From CAJFUR01 sp904420575 (GTDB lineage: Bacteria > Actinomycetota > Coriobacteriia > Coriobacteriales > Eggerthellaceae), in NCBI GenBank assembly GCA_965119745.1, contig OZ221973.1:3100001-3164000 (forward strand): a stretch of 64,000 bases of DNA, in the 5' to 3' direction. The notes under the pieces are model-generated. The model had not been told where the DNA came from. It saw only the letters and a list, made by a program, of their open reading frames with translations, and made no database searches. Position numbers and translations under genes: made by a program. Shown in pieces: positions 26,636 to 35,976 of the stretch. The first letter of the stretch is position 1; each line of letters begins with the position of its first letter.

Positions 26636-27412
26636 CTACAGTTCGACCTTGTCCGCACGCCACAGGCCGACGCCAGCGAACGCCGCGATGCCGACGAATC
26701 CGGCGATCAGGCATTTCGCCAAGCCTGCCGGGGTGTCCCACAGGAAGGCGGCCAGCCCCGCCTGGTTGACGAACACCTCGTTCGCGAAGAAGTTCCATGG
26801 CAGCCAGCTGGCGAGCGCGGCCACTGGCTGGACGGCTTGCCCTATGAGCAGGAACACCTGGGGAACGAGCACCACCACGGCGAACCACGCAAAGAACGCA
26901 TGGATCGTCCTCGGAAGGACCGCGAACACGGCCACCGCCAGAACGACGCACGCCACCGTGAACGGCAGCGCCGACGCCACGCCCCGCAGCAAGTAGCCCA
27001 CCGACTCGGCCGCAGGGCCTTCCAGCAGCAACATGGCGCTGCCGATGTACACCGCTAGCACGACGGCCATGCTGGTCAGGCCGAGCACCACGGACACGAT
27101 GCACTTCCCCACGAACAGCCCGCGGCGGGAAAGGCCGTACGCAAGCGCGTTCTTGAACGTGCCGTTCGCGCGGTCGTCGCCGAACAGCACCCACACGAGC
27201 AGCCCTGCCATGAGGAACAGCAGCCCCATCATGGAGACGAGGTTGCTGAGCGAGAACCGCACCGTCGAGTAGCGGAAGTTCGGCACATCCGCCATGGCCC
27301 ACAAAATCACGTTGGCCGCCAGCACGATGGCGCAGAGCACGCCGGTGAACAGGTATATCTCGCGGCCATGCAGAATGCGGTACCATTCGCTTCTCAGATA
27401 GTTCAGCATCAT
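26636..27412 (-). CDS. ABC-2 type permease, lantibiotic-immunity-like
   Basis: A 258-residue membrane protein with six hydrophobic helices (beginning GVLCAIVLAANVILWAM) and an N-terminal amphipathic start MMLNYLRSEWYRILHGRE, typical of BcrB/NukE-type permeases of about 250 residues. It overlaps the ATPase gene by four bases and is followed by the kinase gene. Together with the ATPase it would form an exporter or target-release pump against cell-envelope peptides, or a related stress transporter. Confidence 0.8.
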   Translation of the reverse strand: MMLNYLRSEWYRILHGREIYLFTGVLCAIVLAANVILWAMADVPNFRYSTVRFSLSNLVSMMGLLFLMAGLLVWVLFGDDRANGTFKNALAYGLSRRGLFVGKCIVSVVLGLTSMAVVLAVYIGSAMLLLEGPAAESVGYLLRGVASALPFTVACVVLAVAVFAVLPRTIHAFFAWFAVVVLVPQVFLLIGQAVQPVAALASWLPWNFFANEVFVNQAGLAAFLWDTPAGLAKCLIAGFVGIAAFAGVGLWRADKVEL

Positions 27413-28326
27413 GCCTCCCCCCTTTCTTTCAGCTCGAAATAGTACTGCTCGAGCGACATGCGGCGCAGCTCCAGCTTGCCGACGCCCAGGCCGTGCGCGC
27501 TCGCCAGGCCGCTGTACGCCTGGGCGTCATGCTGTGGGTCGAAGATGCGCACGCATCCGTCGGGAAGCACCTGGTAGCGTTCGTGTCCCAGTTCGCGCTC
27601 GAGCAAGGCCGTGTAGACGGCCACGTCCGACACGGCTATGTCCAGGCAGTCCTGGCACCGTTTCTGCAGCTCTTCGGCGCTCACCTGCTCCACCAGCCGG
27701 CCCCGGCGCAAGAACGCGTACTGGGTGGCAAGCTGCTCCAGTTCGGCCAGATGATGGCTGGAAAGCACGATGGTGATGCCCTTCTCGCGGTTGATCTGCT
27801 GCAGCAGCGTCCGCATCTCCACGATGCCGCTGGGGTCGAGGCCGCTCGCCGGCTCGTCCAGCACCAGGACCTCGGGCTCGCCCATGAGCGCCATCGCCAG
27901 GCCCAGACGCTGCTTCATGCCCATCGAGAGGTGCTTGCACGGACGGTTCTTCGCAGAGGCCAGGCCCACCGTGTCCAGCAGCTTCGGCACGGCGTCTTTT
28001 CCCGGCACCCCTTTCTGGATGCGGCAGCATTCGAGGTTCTTCTCCACGCTGAGGTTCGGGTAGAAGCCCGGCTGCTCGATGATGGCGCCCATGCGCGACC
28101 GCCGCCGCTCCAAGCCGCGCCGGTCGTGCGCATCGAACAGCCGCAGCTCGCCTTCCGTGGGGAAAGCAAGCCCGCACAGCAGCTTGAACAGGGTCGACTT
28201 CCCTGCCCCGTTGTCGCCCACCAGGCCGAACACGTCGCCGCGGCGCACCGTGAGGTTCACGTCGTCCAGCGCGGTCACGTCGCCGTAGCGCTTCGCCAGC
28301 CCCCTTGTCTCTATCACCACGTCCAT
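27409..28326 (-). CDS. ABC transporter ATP-binding protein, BcrA/lantibiotic-immunity-like
   Basis: A 305-residue ATPase with Walker A GDNGAGKST, the signature LSMGMKQRLGLA, Walker B VLVLDEPASGLD and a C-terminal extension of about 80 residues, as in BcrA/NukF proteins. It pairs with the ABC-2 permease downstream (four-base overlap). Upstream, 115 bp away, is a response regulator gene on the same strand, so the pump is probably induced by the two-component system, as in bacitracin and lantibiotic resistance loci. Confidence 0.9.
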   Translation of the reverse strand: MDVVIETRGLAKRYGDVTALDDVNLTVRRGDVFGLVGDNGAGKSTLFKLLCGLAFPTEGELRLFDAHDRRGLERRRSRMGAIIEQPGFYPNLSVEKNLECCRIQKGVPGKDAVPKLLDTVGLASAKNRPCKHLSMGMKQRLGLAMALMGEPEVLVLDEPASGLDPSGIVEMRTLLQQINREKGITIVLSSHHLAELEQLATQYAFLRRGRLVEQVSAEELQKRCQDCLDIAVSDVAVYTALLERELGHERYQVLPDGCVRIFDPQHDAQAYSGLASAHGLGVGKLELRRMSLEQYYFELKERGEA

Positions 28327-28441
28327 CGGATGGTTGCTTCCTTTCTCTTGAAGGACGGCCTGTCGGCAGGAAACGATACAGAAAAGCCGCGAAATAAGTC
28401 CTCAAGGAAGGTTAAGGAAAGTCTAAAGACGCCGCGGCGCA

Positions 28442-29149
28442 TCATGCCAGCTTGAAGCCGATGCCCCAGACGGTCTTGACGTACTCGTCCTGGGCGCCTG
28501 CGGCCGCCAGCTTCTTGCGGATGTTGCTCACATGCACGTTGACGGCGTTCTCCTCGCCGTAGTAACCGCTTTTCCACACGAGCTCGTAGAGCCGCTCGCG
28601 CGAGAACACCTTGTCGGGCTCGCGTATGAGCACGTGCAGGATGTCGAACTCGTGCGCGGTCAGCGCCACCTCCGCGTCCCCCAGCGTCACGCGACGACGT
28701 GCGACGTCCAGCCGCAGGTCGCGATGGGCGTAGGTTTCGTCGAGGTCGGACGAGGAGGCGGCGGGCCCTGGGGAAGCTGAGCCCGCGCGCCGCAGCACCG
28801 CATGGATGCGCGCCGCCACTTCGTCGGGGTCGAACGGCTTGGTCACGTAGTCGTCGGCCCCCAGCTTGAGCATGTCCACCTTGTCCGAGGTGGACGCCTT
28901 CGCAGACACCACGACGATGGGCGTCCGCACGCCGCGTTCGCGCACCTGCCCCACGAACCCCGGGCCGTCCATGCCCGGCAGCATCATGTCGAGCAGGACC
29001 AGGTCGAACGTCGCGTGCTCCACCTGCAGGAGGGCCTCGGTGCCCGAGAACGCCGGCACGGCCTGGAACCCCTCGCGCGCGACGATCTTCGTCAGCAGCG
29101 CGTTGATGTCAGGATCGTCCTCCACGACCAGGATGGTTCCCGCACCCAC
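28442..29149 (-). CDS. OmpR/PhoB-type response regulator
   Basis: A 235-residue regulator. The receiver domain has the acidic pair EDD (residues 10-12), phosphorylated Asp54 in LVLLDMMLPG and the conserved Lys in VTKPF. The C-terminal winged helix (about 140-232) contains LTAHEFDILHVLIREP and NAVNVHVSNIRKKL. It heads the minus-strand set regulator - ATPase - permease - kinase and should be phosphorylated by the kinase encoded at the far end. It is the likely activator of the ABC genes. Confidence 0.92.
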   Translation of the reverse strand: MGAGTILVVEDDPDINALLTKIVAREGFQAVPAFSGTEALLQVEHATFDLVLLDMMLPGMDGPGFVGQVRERGVRTPIVVVSAKASTSDKVDMLKLGADDYVTKPFDPDEVAARIHAVLRRAGSASPGPAASSSDLDETYAHRDLRLDVARRRVTLGDAEVALTAHEFDILHVLIREPDKVFSRERLYELVWKSGYYGEENAVNVHVSNIRKKLAAAGAQDEYVKTVWGIGFKLA

Positions 29150-29362
29150 GTTCGCCCCTTCCCCAAGCGCACCGTTCGCGCCTGCGTCACCGTCGCCGCC
29201 GTCCTGCCCATGATATCATTCCCCGACCAGCCGATGCTTCGACGCCGTGCCCGAAACCGCAGGGCGCACGGAAAGAGAAGCCTGGGGGCCCGCAGGAGCC
29301 ACCTTGGTCAATGCGCTTTCCGGGCATCGCCCGAGGAAGGATGGGTGGCTCGGCGAGACGTC

Positions 29363-30799
29363 CTACGAATCGAACTCCTGCACGAGGGTGATCATGTCTT
29401 GGCGGTTGCTCACTCCGAGCTTCTGGTAGATGCGGGAGGTATGGGTCTTCACGGTCCCTTCGGCAAGGAACAGGGTGTTCTGGATATACGTTCGATTCCT
29501 TCCCTGTGCCAACAGGACGAACACCTCGGTTTCGCGAGGCGACAGCCCATAGCTTTCGGCTATGCGGCAGAACAGCTCTTCCCCGCTCGAGGCATCCTGC
29601 GGCTTGCGGTCGGGCGCCTTCGGCTCGCCCGCCCTCCCCGAACGGAAGAGCAGCATCATGACCACAATGAAGAAGTACATTGCCAGCACGATCAGGATGC
29701 TGCTCAATTCCACCTTGTCCTGCAGAAGAAGCGCATAGGCGATCGAGAACACCCCGTACACCGAGTAGCCGATGCCCACCACCCGGTATGGATGGATGTT
29801 GAGGCTGCGGATGGAAAGCGCGATGAGTGCCCAATGGAACAGCTGAGAAAAAAGCTCGACGAACGTCGTGAGGATGTAGCTGGTCCATTCGGTGAGTCCC
29901 ATCAGATGCCCAACCTGGGGGTCAAGAAGGAAGAAGCCGCCGAGTATCACCAGGAAGGGAGGCAGGAAGCGCGTGATCATGTCATCGCCCTGCTCCTCGA
30001 CCAGCGTGATCCGCGCAAAGAAGATCATGAGCGCGATCACGACGAGGAACCCCAGGCCGTCGATGATGTTTTCCACCTCGTATTCGCTTCCCCAATAACC
30101 CATCTTGCTCAGGCCCCGCACGAGCGCGCGCAGCACCGGAAGCAGAATAAGGAGCACCAGCAGCACGCGGCGGTCGGGCTCGGGGACCTTCGGCAGCTCG
30201 GCCAGGTCAAGCGTTTCAGAAGACCGGTCGAGCGCCCGCTGCCCGACCGCGACCATCGCGAAACAGACGATCGGCGACGCAACCGCCACCGCCACATGCG
30301 CGGAAGCGGGTCCATACATATTGACAAGGCTGGTCAGAATGGTCTTGGCAACAAGGCTGGCGGCCAATATCATGACCACCGTCACATAGTCGTCTTCATA
30401 GGCGACCTCGCACACAAGATGGACGGCCAGCCAGCCATATCCCACCCCGATCAGGAACAGGCAGCCTGCACACAGGTAGCTGACCGGCAAGAACGGGACG
30501 GCTTCCGGAAAGGAGAACAGAACGGTCGCCACAATGGACACCGTCGCAACGCCCCCTCCGACCATCCTGTCGAAACGCTTGAGCACTCGGGGCAGGGCCA
30601 TGTAGAAGGCCGTGGACAGCGTCAGTCCCGCAAGGAACAGCACGCGGGCGTTCGCGATCTCCTGAACGGCATCCGCGCTGGCGAAGAACCCCGACCCATG
30701 GCCCACCAAGTCAGACCATACGCTCAACAGCGCAAGTCCCGTCACCGTGCAGACGGGAAGCGTCCAATCCCGTATCTTCATGTCTCTGCGTTGCGCCAT
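29363..30799 (-). CDS. Membrane-bound LuxR-family regulator (many-helix N-terminus)
   Basis: A 478-residue regulator. About 400 N-terminal residues form roughly 12 hydrophobic helices, and the C-terminus carries a LuxR/GerE helix-turn-helix (LSPRETEVFVLLAQGRNRTY, GTVKTHTSRIYQKLGVSNR). This architecture is abundant in Eggerthellaceae, where members lie beside and control respiratory reductase genes; the membrane part is thought to sense the substrate. The divergent neighbour here is a Tat-exported flavoprotein, fitting that rule. The start at 30799 has GGGGAGG five bases upstream. An extended -10 (TGC-TATTCT, minus strand, near 30823-30831) lies just before it. Confidence 0.88.
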   Translation of the reverse strand: MAQRRDMKIRDWTLPVCTVTGLALLSVWSDLVGHGSGFFASADAVQEIANARVLFLAGLTLSTAFYMALPRVLKRFDRMVGGGVATVSIVATVLFSFPEAVPFLPVSYLCAGCLFLIGVGYGWLAVHLVCEVAYEDDYVTVVMILAASLVAKTILTSLVNMYGPASAHVAVAVASPIVCFAMVAVGQRALDRSSETLDLAELPKVPEPDRRVLLVLLILLPVLRALVRGLSKMGYWGSEYEVENIIDGLGFLVVIALMIFFARITLVEEQGDDMITRFLPPFLVILGGFFLLDPQVGHLMGLTEWTSYILTTFVELFSQLFHWALIALSIRSLNIHPYRVVGIGYSVYGVFSIAYALLLQDKVELSSILIVLAMYFFIVVMMLLFRSGRAGEPKAPDRKPQDASSGEELFCRIAESYGLSPRETEVFVLLAQGRNRTYIQNTLFLAEGTVKTHTSRIYQKLGVSNRQDMITLVQEFDS

Positions 30800-31017
30800 G
30801 CGCCTCCCCTTGCATCGATCGCAGAATAGCACAATGCCCGCAGCAGGCGGTGGCGACGAAGCCGGAATATGCACGGTTCAGGACACAATCATCCTTTTCG
30901 GGCACACGGATCGGCCGGTTTTAAGGCGTTTCGGGAGACGCTGCCGGAACACGCCTCGCCCTATGATCGGCACGATCCGTCATTCGGGATCCCGATGGAA
31001 ACGATGAAAGGGGAACC

Positions 31018-32607
31018 ATGGAACAGAAGACGAAACTCACGCGCCGTTCGTTCATTGGGGGCGCCGCCGCGCTCGCTGCCGGAGCGGCAGCGGGGCTCGC
31101 GGGCTGTGCCGCGAACGGGCAACAGGCCACCGAAGGGAAGACAGGCACAACGGAAAGCTGGGACGAAGAGTTCGACGTCGTCGTGTGCGGCGCAGGGATC
31201 GCCGGGCTTGCGGCGGCCATCACGGTGGCTGTCGAAGGCGACGGGGCATCGTGCCTGCTGATGGAGAAGGAGCCGTCGCCGAACGGCAACAGCCCGTTCT
31301 GTGCAGGCAGCATGCTCTACTGCGAAGACGCGGACGCATTCATGACCTACCTGGACGCGATGATTGGAGACAGCACGCCCGACGACGTCAAGCGTGCCTT
31401 CGCCGAAGAACTCACCCACAACCTCACATGGCTCTACGATCTGGGAGCCAAGGAGGAATGGCTGGAGGTGGGCCCGCCCGACGACGTCAAACTTGGCGAG
31501 TGGCCTGAACTCCCCAACGACAACACCTATGGCCGCATCAAGTTCAAGACCGATGGCGACGGCCCGAAGCACGTGTTCCAGTTCTTCCTGGACACCATGC
31601 AGAGCCATGCCGACGCCGTGACCTACCGCACCTCGACGGCCATGGAGTCGCTTGTCCAAGACCCGCAGACGAAGACCATTCTGGGCGTCGTCGACACCGA
31701 CGGCAAACGCTACAAGGCGAACAAGGGCGTCATCGTGTGCACCGGCGGATTCGAAAGCGACGCGGATATGCTGTACAACTACACGGGCGTGAAAGGCGTG
31801 TTCCCCTACGCCGGCAAGGCGAACACAGGCGACGGACATAGGGCCTGCATGAAGGTGGGCGCCGACTTCTGGCACATGGCCGGCGGAGCCCAGTACTGGA
31901 TGGCCCTGCGCGACCTCGAGAACACGGAGTTCGTCTCCACCGTGTGGAACTTCACCACGAAACAGCACGGCATCACCGTCGGCGTCAACGGGCGGAGGTT
32001 CTATCAGGACTACGACGCCTGCTCGTGCCCGACGACCCCCTATGCCGAGGCCGACTCCGACCCGAAGCTCAACGTGGGGTATCGCCATGGCATCACGCAG
32101 TTCGGCGGGAACTGGACGCATCTGCCCTTCCCCGAGAAGGCCTGGTTCGTGTTCGACGCGGAGGGCCTGGCCGCAGGGGCGTTTCCCGAAGACAAGTCGG
32201 CCGACCCCGTAGCCGACGGATGGGCTTTGAGCGCCGCCAGCATAGAAGAGCTTGCCGAAGCCATCGAAGTGCCGTCCGACGAGCTTGCCAAGACGGTCGG
32301 CCAATGGAACGACTATTGCGAACGCGGCGAGGACCTGGCATTCTACCGTCCTGCAGACACGCTGCAGCCGGTCAAGACGCCACCGTTCTACGCGATGGTC
32401 TGCGTGCCGGCCATGCTTAACACCGACGGAGGGCCGGTACGTGGCCCACACGCGGAAGTGCTCGATCCCTTTGGCGAGCCCATTCCCCATCTGTACACCG
32501 CCGGCGAGTTCGGATCGGTGTGGGGACACCTCTATCAGGGAACCGGCAACGTCGGCGAGTGCGCGGCGTTCGGTCGCATCTCGGCGCGAAGCGCCTTGGC
32601 CAACTAG
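31018..32607 (+). CDS. Tat-exported FAD-dependent reductase (fumarate-reductase flavoprotein-like)
   Basis: A 529-residue flavoprotein. The N-terminus has a twin-arginine signal (TRRSFIGG) ending in a lipobox-like LAGC, so it is probably a lipoprotein on the outer face of the membrane. The FAD-binding domain opens with FDVVVCGAGIAGLAAAI (GxGxxG) and closes with YTAGEFGSVWGHLYQGTGN. The capping domain between them holds the active site, as in flavocytochrome c, urocanate and fumarate reductases. No haem motif is present, so electrons must come from another carrier. Eggerthellaceae encode many such reductases, each for a particular electron acceptor, often an enoate. It is divergent from the LuxR gene. 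SD AAAGGGGAACC. Confidence 0.88.
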   Translation: MEQKTKLTRRSFIGGAAALAAGAAAGLAGCAANGQQATEGKTGTTESWDEEFDVVVCGAGIAGLAAAITVAVEGDGASCLLMEKEPSPNGNSPFCAGSMLYCEDADAFMTYLDAMIGDSTPDDVKRAFAEELTHNLTWLYDLGAKEEWLEVGPPDDVKLGEWPELPNDNTYGRIKFKTDGDGPKHVFQFFLDTMQSHADAVTYRTSTAMESLVQDPQTKTILGVVDTDGKRYKANKGVIVCTGGFESDADMLYNYTGVKGVFPYAGKANTGDGHRACMKVGADFWHMAGGAQYWMALRDLENTEFVSTVWNFTTKQHGITVGVNGRRFYQDYDACSCPTTPYAEADSDPKLNVGYRHGITQFGGNWTHLPFPEKAWFVFDAEGLAAGAFPEDKSADPVADGWALSAASIEELAEAIEVPSDELAKTVGQWNDYCERGEDLAFYRPADTLQPVKTPPFYAMVCVPAMLNTDGGPVRGPHAEVLDPFGEPIPHLYTAGEFGSVWGHLYQGTGNVGECAAFGRISARSALAN

Positions 32608-32630
32608 CACAGGCCGAGAACTGGCGCTGC

Positions 32631-32661
32631 AAGGGGCGGCCCAATTTCCCGGCCGCCCCTT
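32631..32661 (+). terminator. Candidate terminator hairpin after the flavoprotein gene
   Basis: A perfect 11-bp stem (AAGGGGCGGCC / GGCCGCCCCTT) with a nine-base loop lies 24 bp after the stop codon. No T-run follows, so termination is plausible but not assured. Confidence 0.5.
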
Positions 32662-32742
32662 GGCTTCGATGGCGGCACGCTGTCTGTTCCATACGCGACG
32701 GCGCCTTCGTGTTGAAATGGATGATTCCTTTGCCGCCTGTGG

Positions 32743-33741
32743 CTACTTCCCCCGCTCGGACAGCAGCAGGCCGGCGATGGTCAGAAGCACGCCCAGCACC
32801 ACCAGGGGCGTGAGCGGCTCGCCGAGCACGGCGGCGGACGCCAGCACGGTGAGCGCCGGCACCAGATAGATGTAGAGGCTCGTCCTTACCGGACCCAGTT
32901 CGCGCACGGCCACGTTCCACGTCACGAAGCAGAGAGCGCTGGCGCCGAGTCCCAGAAACGCCAGGTTGCCCCACACTTCAGGCAGGGCAAGCGCGGCCCA
33001 GTCGGGCGAGAAGCCCAGGACGGGCAGCGTCGGCAGCATGAACAGCAGGCCCCAGGCGAACGTGCGGCGCGTCACCAGGATGCTGTCGTAGCCGAAGCCC
33101 GAAAGTTTCTTCGTGACCAGCGAGTACACCGCCCACGTGGCCGCCGCCGCCAGCGCCAGCCCCACGCCCGCCAAGCCGGCGCCGCCGAGCAGGCCCGCAT
33201 CCGCGTCTGCCGCACCGCCGGCGAACGTGACCAGGCACACTCCTGCCATGGCCACCACGAAACCGACGAAGAAGGGCGCATGCAGGCGCTCCTTCAGCAC
33301 GATGGCCGACGCCAGGCCGGTGAACAGCGGCGCCGCCGCCACGACCACGCCCACGATGGAGGCCGTGGTGAACGTGAGCGCGATGTTCTCCAGCAGGTAG
33401 TACAGCGTGATGCCCGTCGCGCCCGCCAGCATGAACCAGCGTTCTTCCGCGAACCCGCGCACGTGCAGGCGGCGCGGCCTCAGCGCGGCCAACGCCACAA
33501 AGCCTATCACGAAGCGGAAGAACAGTATCTCCACTGGCGCGAAATGCACCAGCAGCACCTTCGTGGACACGAACGTGACCGCCCACACCAACACGGTGAC
33601 CAGCGCAACCACGTGTCCGCGCACCAGCGGGCGGCGTCCTGCCGCGGCCGCGTCAACGAGCGCGTCCACGGCCGCATCTCCGAGCGCTTCCCCACCCGTG
33701 CCTGCCCCCGTTTCCGCGCCCGTTTCTCCAACGACTTCCAT
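32743..33741 (-). CDS. DMT-family (EamA) transporter
   Basis: A 332-residue membrane protein with ten helices in two EamA repeats (for example VWAVTFVSTKVLLVHFAPVE and GLALAAAATWAVYSLVTKKL). EamA proteins export amino acids or other metabolites. A 35-residue Ala/Gly-rich N-terminal extension precedes the first helix. It follows the threonine aldolase gene by 27 bp on the same strand, so export or overflow of an amino acid linked to that enzyme is possible, but the substrate is unknown. Confidence 0.85.
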   Translation of the reverse strand: MEVVGETGAETGAGTGGEALGDAAVDALVDAAAAGRRPLVRGHVVALVTVLVWAVTFVSTKVLLVHFAPVEILFFRFVIGFVALAALRPRRLHVRGFAEERWFMLAGATGITLYYLLENIALTFTTASIVGVVVAAAPLFTGLASAIVLKERLHAPFFVGFVVAMAGVCLVTFAGGAADADAGLLGGAGLAGVGLALAAAATWAVYSLVTKKLSGFGYDSILVTRRTFAWGLLFMLPTLPVLGFSPDWAALALPEVWGNLAFLGLGASALCFVTWNVAVRELGPVRTSLYIYLVPALTVLASAAVLGEPLTPLVVLGVLLTIAGLLLSERGK

Positions 33742-33768
33742 CAGTTCGCGTCCTCCATTGGCGCGCCC

Positions 33769-34959
33769 TCAGGCGAGCTTGCCCGCCCGAGCCAGCGCCT
33801 CGATGTCGGCCACCAGGGCGTCGACGTCCTGCGGCTTCGTGCTCCAGCTGGTGCAGAACCGCACGCAGCTGTGCGCGTCGTCGATACGCTGCTCGTATTC
33901 GAACACGTACTTCTTCGCCAGGTCGTCCAGCACGCGGTCGGGCATGACGACGAACTGCTGGTTCGTCGGGCTCTCGATGAAGAACGGCACGCCGGCCTGG
34001 GCGAACGCCGCTTTGATGCGCAGCGCCTGTTCGTCGGCTTGGCGGGCGATGGCCAGGTAGAGGGGCTCTTGGGCCGGGGCTTCCGAGGCACGCCCGTCGG
34101 TTGCCGGCGTGGGTTCGGCCGCGCTCTCGCCGCTGGCGGGTTCGGTCGCTTTTTCGCTGGCGTTTGCCGGCGCGGATTCACCCGCGGCCTCCCCCTCGGC
34201 TGGCTCGAACAGCGTCGCGAACTGCAGGCCCAGAAGCCAGCCTTTCGCCAGCATCGCGCCGTTCTGCTTCATGTTGCTGCGGAAACCTTCGTGCAGGGCA
34301 GGGTTCGTGAGCACGATCGCTTCGCCGAACAGCGCGCCGCACTTCGTGCCGCCCACGGTGAACGCGTCGGCCAGACGCGCAAGGTCGGCCATCGTCACGT
34401 CGGACTCCGGCGCGGCCAGGCCGTAGCTGAGGCGGGCGCCGTCCACGAACAGGTACAGCCCGTGCTCCCGGCACACGGCCGACAGGTCTTCCAGCTCGCG
34501 CTTCGAATACAGCGTGCCGAACTCGGAGGTGTAGGACAGGTAGACCATCTTGGGCTGCACGATGTGTTCGGGCACGGTGCTCGCCTCGAAACCGCACGCC
34601 ACTTCTTCCACCTGGGCCGCCGTGATCTTGCCGTCGATGCTGGGCAGCGCCTGGATCTTGTGGCCCGCATGCTCCACAGCGCCTGTCTCGTGCTCGTTGA
34701 TGTGCCCCGTGTCGGCGCTGATGACGCTTTGGTACGGTCGCAACGCCGAAGCGATCACCAGGAAGTTCGCCTGCGTGCCGCCCACCACGAAATGCACGGC
34801 GGCCTCCGGGGCGTCCGCCTGCGCGCGGATGGCCTGCGCCCCGCGCTCGCACCACGCGTCCAGCCCGTAGCCGGGATGGTTCTCCGCGCTCGTTCGCACA
34901 AGCGCCTCGATGACGCGCGGGTGCGCTCCGCAGTTGTAGTCGTTGTTGAACCGTATCAC
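33769..34959 (-). CDS. Low-specificity L-threonine aldolase-like PLP enzyme
   Basis: A 396-residue fold-type I PLP enzyme. It starts at GTG 34959 after GAGGAGG with RFNNDYNCGAHPRVIEAL, the classic aldolase N-terminus; the PLP lysine lies in FTVGGTKCGALFG and the Asp-binding segment is LFVDGARLSYGLAA. Such enzymes split threonine or allo-threonine into glycine and acetaldehyde. It is about 45 residues longer than relatives because of an Ala/Glu/Pro insert (about residues 253-297) between the large and small domains. It is co-transcribed with the DMT exporter. Confidence 0.88.
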   Translation of the reverse strand: MIRFNNDYNCGAHPRVIEALVRTSAENHPGYGLDAWCERGAQAIRAQADAPEAAVHFVVGGTQANFLVIASALRPYQSVISADTGHINEHETGAVEHAGHKIQALPSIDGKITAAQVEEVACGFEASTVPEHIVQPKMVYLSYTSEFGTLYSKRELEDLSAVCREHGLYLFVDGARLSYGLAAPESDVTMADLARLADAFTVGGTKCGALFGEAIVLTNPALHEGFRSNMKQNGAMLAKGWLLGLQFATLFEPAEGEAAGESAPANASEKATEPASGESAAEPTPATDGRASEAPAQEPLYLAIARQADEQALRIKAAFAQAGVPFFIESPTNQQFVVMPDRVLDDLAKKYVFEYEQRIDDAHSCVRFCTSWSTKPQDVDALVADIEALARAGKLA

Positions 34960-35162
34960 CGGGCCGCCTCCTCAAGCCAGCTTTTTCGACCGTACGTATG
35001 GTACCCGAAAACCGGCCTGGCGGCAGCCGTGGATGCGAGGAACGTGGAAGCCTTCGTGCGAGCGGGCACGGTGCCGGCGGGAGCCTGTCGCCAAGGCAAC
35101 GAATGGATGCCCGAACGCCGATGCGGCTCCTTGCCCGACGCCGCCATGATACCGTTGTCCCC

Positions 35163-35594
35163 ATGAGCAAGCAAAGGAAAAACAACCCGCAGGCCGCTTC
35201 CGGCAGGAAGGGCGCCGCCCCTGCGCCGCCGAAGGCACGTGCCACCATCGTGCTCGGACGCTGGGCGATCGCCGTGGCCCTGTCCGCAGTCGTCGTTGCG
35301 GCCTCTGCCCTCGGCGTGCTTTCCCCGTTCGCCCGCGCCGTCGCGTGCGTCGCCTTGGCGTTCCTGTTCGCCAACGCGCTTTGGCAGCACCTGTCGTTGG
35401 GGCAGGCGTGTGCCGTCGCTTTCATATGCGCCGTAGCCGTGGGCGGTGCGAGCGTGCTTGTCGGGCAGCCCTCCCAAGGGGCTGCGGCCTTCGACTGGGG
35501 AGCCGTCGTCGTCGGTGCCGCCGTGGGGGTCCTCATAGCCCGGTCATTGCTTCGGAAGATCGACCAGCGACTCGAGTCGGCAATGCCCAAATGA
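35163..35594 (+). CDS. Small membrane protein of unknown function
   Basis: A 143-residue protein with a basic, Ala/Pro-rich cytoplasmic start (MSKQRKNNPQAASGRKG) and four hydrophobic helices from about residue 30 to 130, ending in a charged tail. No family was recognised. The ribosome site before ATG 35163 is poor, so the exact start is uncertain. It stands alone, divergent from the threonine aldolase gene. Confidence 0.55.
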   Translation: MSKQRKNNPQAASGRKGAAPAPPKARATIVLGRWAIAVALSAVVVAASALGVLSPFARAVACVALAFLFANALWQHLSLGQACAVAFICAVAVGGASVLVGQPSQGAAAFDWGAVVVGAAVGVLIARSLLRKIDQRLESAMPK

Positions 35595-35976
35595 CCAGGC
35601 AGTCTTCCTTATAATGCACGATCCGCTGGCTTCGTGAGCGAACGGAGTGCGGCAAAGGCAACCCCCCTTCCAGGTCGAGCCACTTCGGATCCGACCTGCG
35701 ACCTCCATCTGCGAGCATCCTTTCCGGACTTGCCTTCTTTCTGTCAATATGCCTAGATTGGCGCCTATGCCCCCCCCCCGAGCCCGACGCCATACGCGGC
35801 CATCGGTTCACACCGGCGCCGAGGCTCACTCCTTTGGCCGGCTTCTTCGCGCAGGAGATTTATTCGCGGTACATCGCCTCGCGAGCGTCCGGTCCGACCG
35901 CGCTTTAGCTATAATCTTTCCCGTGAGAGAAAGGGCCGGTCGCATGATCGGCTTTCCGCGAGAACGAGGAGGCCCC
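35595..35976. other. Intergenic region and leader upstream of guaA
   Basis: No gene is seen; the region includes a run of ten C residues near 35767. A -10 TATAAT lies at 35910-35915 (plus strand) without a clear -35, and the leader that follows contains a small hairpin (CTTTC...GAAAG). No guanine riboswitch was recognised. Confidence 0.45.

Noticed and set aside
35595..35976. Purine riboswitch before guaA
   Set aside because: The leader shows only a short hairpin and none of the conserved purine-aptamer junction sequences.
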